Source: an uncultured Neptuniibacter sp.
GTDB lineage: Bacteria; Pseudomonadota; Gammaproteobacteria; Pseudomonadales; Balneatricaceae
Direction: 5' to 3'
DNA: 64,000 bases
NCBI RefSeq assembly: GCF_947498015.1
Contig: NZ_CANMIR010000012.1
Span: forward strand, 1-64,000
In this document: piece after piece, positions 47,531 to 56,353 of the stretch
Numbering within the stretch: position 1 is the stretch's first letter
How the letters are laid out: every line of letters begins with the position of its first letter
Translations under genes and position numbers: made by a program
Notes under the pieces: generated by a model
Told to the model about the DNA's origin: nothing
What the model saw: only the letters and a program-made list of their open reading frames with translations
Databases searched by the model: none

Positions 47531-49471
47531 TCACGCACCTACTGACGGGACCATAAAGCGATCAAAGAATGCTGTAAGTTCAGTATGTGCATTCAGAGGC
47601 AATATATTCGCGACATGCTGATCAGGCCTTACAATCACCATACAACCCTGTTTACGATCAATTCCTCGCTGCTCAAAGATATCCCTGCCCTCTTCCGCAT
47701 GAAATACCTTCTCATAATCTCTCAGGCCGTATCTGCCTTTGGCTGGCCAGAGATAATCAGGTAGGGTTTCAATCGCCAGGTCTCGCTGTTGGAAGACCGC
47801 ATAAACATCAATCAGAGAGTCAATATCACTCTCTTCCGGGGTGTATTTTCTAACCGGTGAGGCATCAGAAGCACTCATGAACTGTATAAGCTTGTTCACT
47901 TCTGATGAAGTATCCACAGGGTTCTGCTGATTTCCGAAAACGAAAATACGCCAGCGTCCATCTGCTTTATTCAGATGCCCCAGATGCTGTGGTCGGCCAT
48001 CAGAGACCCGCACAGCTTCAGCTGAATGGAAGCGCTGACCGATCATAAAACCCCGCGCCAGAGACTGATTCTCGTGGCCCGTGCAGATGTATGAGGGGTC
48101 GTAACCGATCGATGTACCTGCGATAAAACCGTTCTGTCGAGCGATAAATCGTTCGATATCAGCGGTGTCTGTCTTAGTCTGCCCAGCCGGGTTACTCGCA
48201 GTCGGACGGGTCGCCACCAGCGCGGACATCTCTTTGTCAGCATTGATCAACATATGCGCAACTTTACGTCGTTCAGACGAATAGGTTTGCAGTAACTCCG
48301 GACAACAGCTCCCCCGCAACACTGATGCCAACTTCCAACCCAGATTAAAAGTGTCTGGCAGTGACGTATTCAGGCCCCAGCCCCCCTTAGGGCTGTGGGT
48401 ATGACAAGCATCACCTGCAACAAAAGCCCGCGGGATAAGGGAATTAGCATTTCCCAGAGGGCGATCATCAAAACGATCCGCCACCCTCTGACCCACCTCA
48501 TAGATCGACCACCAGGCGACCTCCTTCACATCCACTGTATAGGGGTTCATGATCAACTGAGCTTTGGCGATAATATCATCCACACCCAGGTCAAGATTTG
48601 AAGCACGCTGATCCTTGCCTAAAAGATCCAGCTCTACATAGAGCCTTACCAGATATCCACCTTCTCGGGGCACCAACATAACAGCGCCGTTCTCTTTGGA
48701 CTGGATAAAGCTTTTCACTCGGATATCAGGGAAGTCCGTGACTAACAGAACATCCATAACCCCCCACGCTTTATTAGCCGAGTCACCCTCCAGTTCGATC
48801 GCCAGATTTTTCCGTACAGCGCTCCTGGCACCATCGCATCCCACAACATAACGAGCACGAACCGTTTCAACTTTTGCCGACTCTTCCGCATTGTTGCGTT
48901 CAAAAGTCGCTGTCACCGGATATGCGTTCAGATCCTGAGTCAGCGCAGAATCCACTTCAAGCTCAAGCAGGCGACGATTATAGTGAGGTACAAGATGGGT
49001 GACAGAGTTCACCATCCCTTCAAGTAGCAGATCATGTAACCGTGCCTGATTGACCACTCCATGGATGAACTCCGAGAGGCCAAGTCGTGCATCAGGCACT
49101 TTATGGGTGCGTTTTATATGCGCTGGCTGCTCATTATCAGGCTCCCAGAATGCATTCTGATGCAGCTGATAGGTCTCATTTACCAACGCACTGCTGTTAA
49201 ACGCCTCCATGATCTCCATAGTCCGACAGGAGATACCATCTGCCTGCCCAAACAACAGAGGACCTGATTTCTGGTCAACAATACAGGTGGTAATATCCTT
49301 AAATTCAGCTAACTGCCTCGCCAGTGCCAAACCGGCGGGGCCACAGCCGATGATTAACACATCCACCTCTTTAGGCAGATCAACAATTGGCGGGACTGCA
49401 GCAGGTTCACGTACTGAATCTGGGATCTGATAATTACCGGGTTTAAAACCGTTGAGATGATACTGCATCAC
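47531..49471 (-). CDS. FAD-dependent aromatic hydroxylase, phenol 2-monooxygenase/MobA-like
   Basis: This 646-aa flavoprotein has the single-component aromatic hydroxylase plan: GCGPAGLALARQLA (FAD Rossmann), QADGISCRTMEIMEAF, RYVVGCDGARSAVRKNL (DG motif) and AGDACHTHSPKGGWGLN (GD motif), plus a C-terminal thioredoxin-like domain (about 475-640), as in phenol hydroxylase and 3-hydroxybenzoate 4-hydroxylase MobA. It should add a hydroxyl to a phenolic ring using NADPH and O2; substrate is unknown. The usual GQGMN is GWGLN. The regulator downstream is a plausible controller. No ring-cleavage gene is nearby. Confidence 0.85.
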   Translation of the reverse strand: MMQYHLNGFKPGNYQIPDSVREPAAVPPIVDLPKEVDVLIIGCGPAGLALARQLAEFKDITTCIVDQKSGPLLFGQADGISCRTMEIMEAFNSSALVNETYQLHQNAFWEPDNEQPAHIKRTHKVPDARLGLSEFIHGVVNQARLHDLLLEGMVNSVTHLVPHYNRRLLELEVDSALTQDLNAYPVTATFERNNAEESAKVETVRARYVVGCDGARSAVRKNLAIELEGDSANKAWGVMDVLLVTDFPDIRVKSFIQSKENGAVMLVPREGGYLVRLYVELDLLGKDQRASNLDLGVDDIIAKAQLIMNPYTVDVKEVAWWSIYEVGQRVADRFDDRPLGNANSLIPRAFVAGDACHTHSPKGGWGLNTSLPDTFNLGWKLASVLRGSCCPELLQTYSSERRKVAHMLINADKEMSALVATRPTASNPAGQTKTDTADIERFIARQNGFIAGTSIGYDPSYICTGHENQSLARGFMIGQRFHSAEAVRVSDGRPQHLGHLNKADGRWRIFVFGNQQNPVDTSSEVNKLIQFMSASDASPVRKYTPEESDIDSLIDVYAVFQQRDLAIETLPDYLWPAKGRYGLRDYEKVFHAEEGRDIFEQRGIDRKQGCMVIVRPDQHVANILPLNAHTELTAFFDRFMVPSVGA

Positions 49472-49546
49472 ATACTCCTCTTTTCTTATTCGCTGGCTCA
49501 GCCTTAACTGGTAGCGTTCAGTCTAAGCGGGGGTGCTCAGGGAGTG

Positions 49547-49567
49547 TGTCATCTCAAAATGGGGACG
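49547..49567. promoter_or_regulatory. Degenerate TGTC...GGGGAC element upstream of the MobA-like gene
   Basis: A 21-bp element TGTCATCTCAAAATGGGGACG has the same length as the core of the LuxR-linked palindrome and conserves TGTC and AATnGGGAC. It lies 76-96 bp before the hydroxylase start. This is a weak match. Confidence 0.25.
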
Positions 49568-49584
49568 TTTAAACCAGCATGACC

Positions 49585-50094
49585 TCAGTTATGGCAGGTA
49601 CGCTTATCTAAAGCGCTCACCTCAGAAAAAAAATCGGTCATCTTCTCCTTGAAAGTAGCCTCTGTCATCACGGATTCGCGTAGCTTGAGTCTGAATAGAT
49701 CTCCATCCATCTTAAGCCCAGAGGGGGCGGGTAATTCGATCTCTTCGCTCAGGCGCTTGAATGCATCACTATGGGTGCTTATCCGTGCTTCTAATTCAGG
49801 GGAAAAATCGAGCCAGCGATTGAGCTTCCTATCGGTTTTCACCTGCCCAGGTGAATACTGTAATAACCATTGAACGGCGACAGCTCTGCGCTTCACCCTC
49901 AATAACTGCTGATCCCGATAGTGCTCTGCGAGCTGTTTATAATCTGGCATTTTCTGAATGATGAGCTCTGTACTACCCTGCTGCCACTTAGTTTGCGCCA
50001 TGGCATAAAGATCATACTTTTCCTGACAGCTTAAATCTGCAGCCAAAGTGCACGCCGGTAACAGGGTTAGAATCATCAAATATAGATAGTTCAT
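49585..50094 (-). CDS. Secreted hypothetical protein (about 169 aa)
   Basis: I do not recognise a family. The start at 50094 gives a typical signal peptide (MNYLYLMILTLLPACTLAADLS). The mature protein is helical, with two Cys residues (near the start and in the final KRTCHN) that could form one disulfide. It has no catalytic motif. It is on the same strand as its neighbours but separated from them. The frame also opens upstream at 50118 and 50109. Confidence 0.6.
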   Translation of the reverse strand: MNYLYLMILTLLPACTLAADLSCQEKYDLYAMAQTKWQQGSTELIIQKMPDYKQLAEHYRDQQLLRVKRRAVAVQWLLQYSPGQVKTDRKLNRWLDFSPELEARISTHSDAFKRLSEEIELPAPSGLKMDGDLFRLKLRESVMTEATFKEKMTDFFSEVSALDKRTCHN

Positions 50095-50177
50095 GCAGGT
50101 CACTCTCATACGACTCAACCCTATAGTTATCTCGCACTCTAAGCCGTCAGGAGCAACACCATTTAGTGCAGATTCGA

Positions 50178-50423
50178 TTATTGCATCAACTTCAAAGCGA
50201 TGTAAGGAACCAGATTAAAGATAAGAATCAACATTTTATAGTGAGCGATAAATTGCAGATACAATTGATTCAATTGCGATTCTGTAACTGAGAACATCTG
50301 ACTATGAAGTTGTAATATAGTGCGCTTTGCGAAGAGTATAATAGCGGTAGACAGCACCAGTATCCCGACATTAATCAGACTACACCATCCCAAAAAAGTG
50401 GTTAATGATTGCAGGTCAAACAT
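50178..50423 (-). CDS. DUF6868-like small membrane protein
   Basis: This 81-aa protein resembles small DUF6868-type proteins, with two hydrophobic segments (about residues 10-35 and 58-78) and a central amphipathic stretch (KRTILQLHSQMFSV). ATG 50423 (MFDLQSLTTFLGW) has GAGAGG 5 nt upstream. Inner-membrane location is likely; function is unknown. Confidence 0.7.
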   Translation of the reverse strand: MFDLQSLTTFLGWCSLINVGILVLSTAIILFAKRTILQLHSQMFSVTESQLNQLYLQFIAHYKMLILIFNLVPYIALKLMQ

Positions 50424-50489
50424 AAACACCTCTCTAAACACCCCTTTGAAGTGTAGTGGAAAGAGCGATGCTGATGCAGAGATGAGGCA

Positions 50490-50813
50490 TTAGTTAATGA
50501 TTGAGAGCAGAGAGACTTTACAATGTAAAACGGCATTTTCAGGAATACGCCCGGGTACGCCTTTATCGCCATAAGCCAGATTTGGGCTGATTTTGACCTC
50601 ACGATATCCGCCGGGCTTCATACCGGTTAACGTTTTTGCAACACCTGTAATCATCTCGGAGCGGTTGATCACACCGCGGTATTTTCCCTGCGAAACCTGC
50701 TCCCCTTGATTGAGCAGCACCTCCAGTTGATATTCAATCAGGTCGCCAGGGGTAGCTGCCACCCCCTGCCCTTCACGTTCGCTTAATAACTTAATACCCT
50801 TGATCAGGTTCAT
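50490..50813 (-). CDS. FKBP-type peptidyl-prolyl cis-trans isomerase
   Basis: This 107-aa protein is a single FKBP domain: GDLIEYQLEVLL, VSQGKYRG, EMITGVAKTLTGMKPGGYREVKISPNLAYGDKGVPGRIPENAVLHCKV. The AYGDKG...IPENA segment is the hallmark of the active site. It catalyses proline isomerisation in the cytoplasm (no signal peptide). It starts 21 nt after the response-regulator stop, so it may belong to the same transcript. Confidence 0.88.
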   Translation of the reverse strand: MNLIKGIKLLSEREGQGVAATPGDLIEYQLEVLLNQGEQVSQGKYRGVINRSEMITGVAKTLTGMKPGGYREVKISPNLAYGDKGVPGRIPENAVLHCKVSLLSIIN

Positions 50814-50834
50814 AGTGACTCACACCCACTCTCT

Positions 50835-51545
50835 TCAGGACTCCCAACGCACCTCACTGGTAAACATATAACCAGCGCCATAAACGGTTTTAATCAGCTC
50901 TGGATGTTGCGGGTCTGATTCAATTTTTTTCCGCAACCGAGACATACGTACGTCGATACTGCGATCATAGGGAACACAGTTCTCCCCTAATAACTGGTCT
51001 CGGGAGAGTATCTGAAACGGGTGCTTCAACAGCGCCAGCAACATATCCCCTTCAGCACGACTCAACGACTCCTCTGGCTTGGATTTGTGCTTGAGGCTGA
51101 GCGATTCAGGTTGGAAAGTCCAGTTACCAAAACGCGCTAGCTTAGGCTTCTCATGCTGCTGACTTTTATGTTTGCGGATACGTCGCAGCAAACTTTGTAC
51201 CCTTGCCACCATCTCACGAGGCTCAAACGGCTTGGTGATATAGTCATCCGCCCCAAACTCGAGGCCAAGTACCCGGTCCGTCAACCCATCCCGTCCGGAG
51301 ACGATAATGACGCCGATCTCCTTACCCTCGAGTAGCCGAACCAGCTCCATACCATCCATATCAGGCAGATTGAGATCAACAATACAGATCTCCGGTTCCA
51401 TAGCACTTAACTCGGCCAGTGCAGACTCACCGGTTAAAAAGCTACGGGCATCATAACGGAAGCTGTTCAGTGTAGAGCAGATCATCTGATTCAGATCACT
51501 CTCATCTTCTATGACATAGATCAGCGGAGTCGTTGCGGCTGTCAT
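50835..51545 (-). CDS. OmpR-family two-component response regulator
   Basis: A 236-aa regulator with a receiver domain (phosphoacceptor Asp57 in CIVDLNLPDMDG; DYITKPF Lys) and a C-terminal winged helix (LSRAEGDMLLALLKHPFQILSRDQLL ... SIDVRMSRLRKKIE). The start overlaps the kinase stop by 4 nt (ATGA). It is expected to bind tandem direct repeats such as those at 54559-54578 in the divergent promoter region, controlling the liv-type import and degradation operon. Confidence 0.94.
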   Translation of the reverse strand: MTAATTPLIYVIEDESDLNQMICSTLNSFRYDARSFLTGESALAELSAMEPEICIVDLNLPDMDGMELVRLLEGKEIGVIIVSGRDGLTDRVLGLEFGADDYITKPFEPREMVARVQSLLRRIRKHKSQQHEKPKLARFGNWTFQPESLSLKHKSKPEESLSRAEGDMLLALLKHPFQILSRDQLLGENCVPYDRSIDVRMSRLRKKIESDPQHPELIKTVYGAGYMFTSEVRWES

Positions 51546-54439
51546 GACGTTTTCTCCTGTGTTACATCGGTCATGCAGGGGCTAATGGCACGCGCCAGCG
51601 CTGCGGAATCGAACGGTTTTTGTAGTAAAGAGAACTCAAAATCGGTCTCTGGCGGTGATTCACTATAGCCGGTCATAATTACAGAGAAAGATTTAGGAAA
51701 CAAGCAGTTAACAGCAGCAGCAACGTCATATCCCGTGCTGTCGCCTGGCATAATTACATCCGAAACCACCCCCGCAAGCGTTTCCAAACCGGTTAACAGT
51801 TGGAGCGCCTCATCTCCAGATCCCGCTTCGATAACGGTATAACTCATCTCAACCAACTGATGACGTACGACCAATCGAACATCCCGGTTATCTTCAACCA
51901 ACAAAACTAAAGAACTCTCTGATTGCTCCGGAGGTAACAGTTCCTGATGATCCGGTTTATTCGCAACCGCTTTTTCAATCTCAATCTCCGCCGCAGGCAA
52001 CAGCAGATCGATTTTCGCTCCAGATTGTCCAGGGTCCTGATCTTCACGATTCATGATCCTGAGATACCCTTTGGACTGCTTCACAAAACCATAAACCATA
52101 CTCAAGCCCAATCCAGATCCTGCCCCTGTCTTTTTGGTGGTGAAGAAGGGCTCACACGCCTGCTCAAGAGCATCCTCAGAAAATCCGTCGCCACAATCCA
52201 CAACGGAGATCATCACATACTCTCCCCGTTTGACCGTTTCATCCCAGCTGGCGCAAGTTACATCAGGATTGGTACAACGCACCCCCGCAACACGCAGACT
52301 TAGCTCCCCGCCTTTTGGCATCGCATCAACCGAATTGAGAGCCAGATTGACGAGTGCGTCTTCCATCTGCGCCTCATCCACGTAAACATCTGGTGTATTC
52401 GGGGCAACCTCTGTCGTTAACCTGATATTTTCCGGCATGGGAGCCGCAAGAAGGTCAACCAGTTCATGGATCAACCACTCCGGCGAAATCCGCCCAGGAA
52501 GCAGGGGCTGTCTGCGCGAAAAGGCCAGTAACCGCTTGGTCATATCGGCGCCACGACGTGTCGCTCTTATCGCCGGTGCTAAATTGGATTGCAGCGCTTC
52601 CGGGAGCTCCCTGTTGCCTTTAAGCTCCAGTAAATTCCCCAGAATAATCGTCAGCAGATTATTAAAGTCATGTGCCAATCCACCTGACATCTGCCCGACC
52701 GCCTTCATCTTACTCGCTTCAGCCATGCGCTGTTCTACTTCACGCTCATCTGTTATATCGATTGAGAGTGTCAGCATCCCTTCTACCTCTTTGCGCATAT
52801 TGTAGAATGGCAGCACTGTACGACGCGTCAGGACCTCTTTACCGTGATGTTTGAGGCAATACTCATAGACAGGTGTTTCCCCTCGCATCGCCATCTCAAT
52901 ATAGGGCTGCAGCGCCTGACTCATCTCAGTACCAACCACTTCGGTAAATGTTTTACCGACGATCTCATTTTTGGACTGATCAAAGATATCCCGATACTGG
53001 CGGTTGGCAAAAATATAACGCTGTTCAGTATCCAGATAGGCGACCTGTGCAGGGAGCGCATCAAGAATCAAGCGCTGTCGGGTCTCAACCGCCCGAAGTT
53101 CATCCTGGGTCTGCTGTAGAGAATCAACAGCCTCCCGTAACTGAGTATTGGAGGCTGATAACTCTTTTGTACGTGCATTCACACGGGTGTTGAGGGTATC
53201 AATATTCTCTCTGAGCCGGTCGACCATGTAGTCGAACGATTCAGCCAGTACGCCGAGTTCATCCGTCCTCTGAATACCGGTTTTGGCAGAAAGGTTTCCT
53301 CGACTGATCTTATAAGCGGTCTGAGAGAGGCTTTTAATCGGTGAGGTCAGCCACTCTGCAAACAGGAACACTGCGACTATCGAGGCAAGCAAACCGAAGA
53401 ACCCCATCGCCATAATTCGCTGACTTAGCTGCACTGAGCTGGCTTTCAGATCGTCCAGATAGACCGAGGAGCTGATATACCAATCAAAGCCCGAAAGATG
53501 TCTCACCAGCGAAAGCTTCTCATACTCGTAGTTACCCGGATCATCCGGGCGATCCCATTTGTAATAAAGCTCTTCACCCGTATCCGCGACCTCCATCAGG
53601 TCAAGATAGATCGGATGATCTGTTATCGGATTCAGCTGGCTTTTGAAGTTAATTCCATGAATATTAGCGTTGGGATGAAACAGCATATTCCCTTTTGAAT
53701 CAAAAACATAAAGATAACCATTACTGGCGATCTTAATATTCTTCAGCGCTCGATTGATCTCCTCAATCGCCTTCTGTTTCTGCGCTTTGACCTCGTTCTG
53801 AATATCATCAATATAAACGCCTGCTCCGATCACAAACCCCCATTCAGGATAGTTTTTCACATAGGAGTATTTATCGATGATTTCGCTTTCATTAAGACGG
53901 TTCCATTTGTATTTATAAAACCCTTTCCCATCCGTGAGTGCGAGATTGAGTAGCCCAGGAATAATCAGGTTACCATCCTGATCTTTAACCTCCGCCATAT
54001 TACTCTGGTTGTACTGATCCGAGGGGTGCGACAACAGGTTCGCCTGATAATCAGAGATCCAGATATAGTCACCTTTACCAAACTGAAAGGTCCTCAGATC
54101 TGAAAACACCGTCTTCCAGATCTGTTCATCGGAGATCCCCTGTCGGCGACCCTCCTCCAGTTGAACACGGATATGATTTTCCGTCAGATCAAGCACTGAA
54201 CTGAGCCGCTGTTCGTGGGATTTCAACGTTTTGTCGACATAACTTTCAGTACTTGCATACATCCGGTTTGCCAGATCATAAACGATATTGAGCACCTGAC
54301 GATTTGAGTTCAGTTCAAGATGAAAGACATTCTGTTTGATCAACGGAACGGTAAAAAAGTAGATCGCAGCGAAGATGCTTCCAATCAGCGCCAGAAGCAT
54401 TAAAAACAGTCGGATCGTAATGGGTGAACGGCGATACAT
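51542..54439 (-). CDS. Cache-domain hybrid sensor histidine kinase
   Basis: A 965-aa membrane kinase: membrane segment (about 8-30), two periplasmic Cache_2-type domains (about 40-185 and 195-330, each with an HP...N...F...Y.W pattern), a second membrane segment (about 338-358), HAMP (to about 410), coiled coil, PAS (about 450-560), HisKA with HDFNNLL (His590), HATPase (NLALNSVDAMP; DCGDGF; GSGLGLSMVYGF) and a C-terminal receiver (Asp894 in SDVIMPG). Cache sensors often bind small organic acids or amino acids. The divergent operon imports and activates a carboxylate, which is the likely signal. Confidence 0.93.
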   Translation of the reverse strand: MYRRSPITIRLFLMLLALIGSIFAAIYFFTVPLIKQNVFHLELNSNRQVLNIVYDLANRMYASTESYVDKTLKSHEQRLSSVLDLTENHIRVQLEEGRRQGISDEQIWKTVFSDLRTFQFGKGDYIWISDYQANLLSHPSDQYNQSNMAEVKDQDGNLIIPGLLNLALTDGKGFYKYKWNRLNESEIIDKYSYVKNYPEWGFVIGAGVYIDDIQNEVKAQKQKAIEEINRALKNIKIASNGYLYVFDSKGNMLFHPNANIHGINFKSQLNPITDHPIYLDLMEVADTGEELYYKWDRPDDPGNYEYEKLSLVRHLSGFDWYISSSVYLDDLKASSVQLSQRIMAMGFFGLLASIVAVFLFAEWLTSPIKSLSQTAYKISRGNLSAKTGIQRTDELGVLAESFDYMVDRLRENIDTLNTRVNARTKELSASNTQLREAVDSLQQTQDELRAVETRQRLILDALPAQVAYLDTEQRYIFANRQYRDIFDQSKNEIVGKTFTEVVGTEMSQALQPYIEMAMRGETPVYEYCLKHHGKEVLTRRTVLPFYNMRKEVEGMLTLSIDITDEREVEQRMAEASKMKAVGQMSGGLAHDFNNLLTIILGNLLELKGNRELPEALQSNLAPAIRATRRGADMTKRLLAFSRRQPLLPGRISPEWLIHELVDLLAAPMPENIRLTTEVAPNTPDVYVDEAQMEDALVNLALNSVDAMPKGGELSLRVAGVRCTNPDVTCASWDETVKRGEYVMISVVDCGDGFSEDALEQACEPFFTTKKTGAGSGLGLSMVYGFVKQSKGYLRIMNREDQDPGQSGAKIDLLLPAAEIEIEKAVANKPDHQELLPPEQSESSLVLLVEDNRDVRLVVRHQLVEMSYTVIEAGSGDEALQLLTGLETLAGVVSDVIMPGDSTGYDVAAAVNCLFPKSFSVIMTGYSESPPETDFEFSLLQKPFDSAALARAISPCMTDVTQEKTS

Positions 54440-54537
54440 CGGGTTACTTTCTTATAGTTTTTATCGTTAGAGTCTGCATCAACTCTGACCCCGGAGGCAA
54501 CAGTAAGCTAACTTCCTTATCCCGAATGTATCATAAA

Positions 54538-54600
54538 GTTAATAGCACACACCCATTTGTTACATTTTGTTAGATTTTAAAAATAGTTAAGCAAAGGTTA
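54538..54600. promoter_or_regulatory. Array of GTTA repeats in the kinase/liv2 divergent promoter region
   Basis: GTTA occurs at 54538, 54559, 54569, 54586 and 54597. The central pair is a near-exact 10-bp tandem repeat (GTTACATTTT then GTTAGATTTT, 54559-54578). Such direct repeats with about 10-bp phasing are what OmpR-family dimers bind. The same pair occurs at 39852-39871. Confidence 0.5.
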
Positions 54601-54702
54601 GTGCCTATTGTGGCTACTCAATAAAAACAAGAACACCTGATGTGACGCGGCCTGCATACGACTAAGGGCGCATACAGAGGGTAGAAAAAGAGTAGCGCCA
54701 AG

Positions 54703-55509
54703 ATGACCCAGCCAAAGCCGGATTTCATTCTTGAAACCCGTAATCTGACGAAAGCATTCAAAGGCTTTACTGCCGTTGATGATGTAAATCTCAATATCCA
54801 ACGCGGCCATATACATGCTCTGATCGGCCCAAACGGAGCCGGTAAAACTACCGTATTTAACCTACTGACAAAATTCTTGCAGCCAACAACCGGCCAGATC
54901 CTGTTTAACGGTGACGATATAACAGCGATGAAGCCTGCCGCCATCGCCCGTAAGGGTGTGATCCGTTCATTTCAGATCTCTGCGGTTTTCCCCCACCTGA
55001 GCGTTATGGAAAATGTACGTGTCGCGCTGCAGCGTAAAGAGGGCAACAGCTTTCACTTCTGGCGTTCGGAAAACATTCTTAACCGACTGAATGACCGCGC
55101 AATGGAGCTGCTGGAATCGGTTGGCTTAGAAGGTTTCGCTGACACGGTCACCGTTGATCTTCCCTACGGACGCAAACGTGCGCTTGAGATTGCCACTACC
55201 TTGGCCGTTGAGCCTGAACTGATGTTGCTGGATGAGCCGACGCAGGGGATGGGTCACGAAGATGTCGATGTTGTAACCGACCTGATCAAGAAGGTCTCTA
55301 AAGATCGCACCATCCTGATGGTTGAGCATAACCTCCATGTTGTTTCTAAACTGGCAGACCGTATTACCGTTCTGCAACGCGGTGCAATTCTGACTGAAGG
55401 CGAATATGAGGAGGTTTCAGCAGACCCCCGTGTTCGTGAAGCGTATATGGGTACCGCGGCTGATGAAGTAGAAGCGGAGAATGCCAAGCAAGCGGAGGTT
55501 GTAGAATGA
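54703..55509 (+). CDS. LivG-like ABC transporter ATPase (second liv-type system)
   Basis: This 268-aa ATPase has Walker [32 protein letters not shown], signature LPYGRKRALEIATTLA, Walker B LMLLDEPTQGMGHEDVD and VEHNLHVV. The DEPTQGMGHEDV form differs from the LivG of the first operon and marks a different subfamily, found next to CoA-ligase genes in my recollection. It overlaps the next gene by 4 nt. It is first in an operon with importer, CoA ligase and ETF genes. Confidence 0.88.
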   Translation: MTQPKPDFILETRNLTKAFKGFTAVDDVNLNIQRGHIHALIGPNGAGKTTVFNLLTKFLQPTTGQILFNGDDITAMKPAAIARKGVIRSFQISAVFPHLSVMENVRVALQRKEGNSFHFWRSENILNRLNDRAMELLESVGLEGFADTVTVDLPYGRKRALEIATTLAVEPELMLLDEPTQGMGHEDVDVVTDLIKKVSKDRTILMVEHNLHVVSKLADRITVLQRGAILTEGEYEEVSADPRVREAYMGTAADEVEAENAKQAEVVE

Positions 55510-56261
55510 ATCAGCCAGCACCGATCCAGATGAATCAATCCGAAGCTGCGCATGGTAACCACCGTGAAAAATTACGCATCAACAACTTGCATGCGTTCTA
55601 TGGTGAGTCCCATATCCTTCATGGTATAGACCTGAGTGTCAATCAGGGCGAACTGGTCACTCTGCTTGGTCGTAACGGTTCAGGTCGCTCCACTACTCTG
55701 AAAGCGATTATGAATATGGTGGGACGCAGAACCGGCAATATTGTCATCAACGGCAACGAAACCATCGACACACCTGCGTACAAGATCGCCCATCTGGGAC
55801 TTGGGTTCTGTCCCGAAGAGCGCGGCATCTTCTCCAGCCTGAATGTAGAGGAAAACCTGATGCTACCACCGAATGTACGTTCGGATGGCATGAGTGTTGA
55901 TGAGATCTACGAGATGTTTCCAAACCTATATGAACGCCGCACCAGCCAGGGCACACGTTTGTCCGGTGGTGAGCAGCAGATGCTGGCACTTGGCCGAATT
56001 CTGCGTACCGGCGCGAACATCCTGTTATTGGATGAGATCACCGAGGGCCTTGCCCCCGTCATTGTGCAAAAACTGGGCGAGGTCCTTGGCCAACTGAAAG
56101 AGCGTGGCCTGACCATTCTGTTGGTCGAACAAAACTTCCGTTTCGCGGCTCCGATCGCTGACCGTCACTATGTGATGGAGCACGGACATATCGTTGAAGA
56201 GGTTCACTCTCACGAACTGGAAGCGAAAACGGAGCTGCTAAACACCTATCTGGGTGTCTGA
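55506..56261 (+). CDS. LivF-like ABC transporter ATPase with Arg in Walker A
   Basis: This 251-aa ATPase has a LivF core: LGRNGSGRSTTL at Walker A, GLGFCPEERGIFSSLNVEENL, signature LSGGEQQMLALGRIL, Walker B ILLLDEITEGLAP and LLVEQNFRFAAP. The Walker A lysine, which contacts the ATP phosphates, is Arg here (codon CGC at 55686-55688). The other motifs look intact. An N-terminal extension of about 24 residues precedes the domain. It forms a pair with the LivG-like ATPase. Confidence 0.88.
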   Translation: MNQPAPIQMNQSEAAHGNHREKLRINNLHAFYGESHILHGIDLSVNQGELVTLLGRNGSGRSTTLKAIMNMVGRRTGNIVINGNETIDTPAYKIAHLGLGFCPEERGIFSSLNVEENLMLPPNVRSDGMSVDEIYEMFPNLYERRTSQGTRLSGGEQQMLALGRILRTGANILLLDEITEGLAPVIVQKLGEVLGQLKERGLTILLVEQNFRFAAPIADRHYVMEHGHIVEEVHSHELEAKTELLNTYLGV

Positions 56262-56296
56262 CACGACGGCTTAAAGAATAAAAACAACACTTGATT

Positions 56297-56334
56297 GGGC
56301 TCAGATTAACAGCACAAAGAGGTGCTTGAAGCCC
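56297..56334 (+). repeat. Hairpin before the second liv binding-protein gene
   Basis: GGGCT (56297-56301) pairs with AGCCC (56330-56334), enclosing AGCAC/GTGCT. No T run follows. Together with the hairpin at 57590-57617 it flanks the binding-protein gene, which may allow separate processing of its message. Confidence 0.55.
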
Positions 56335-56353
56335 ATCCAACCGGAGTATGAAC

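Noticed and set aside
54640..54660. Possible sigma-54 promoter ahead of the second liv operon (TGTGACG...TGCAT)
   Set aside because: The invariant GG of the -24 element is missing, and the nearby regulator is OmpR-type, not a sigma-54 activator.
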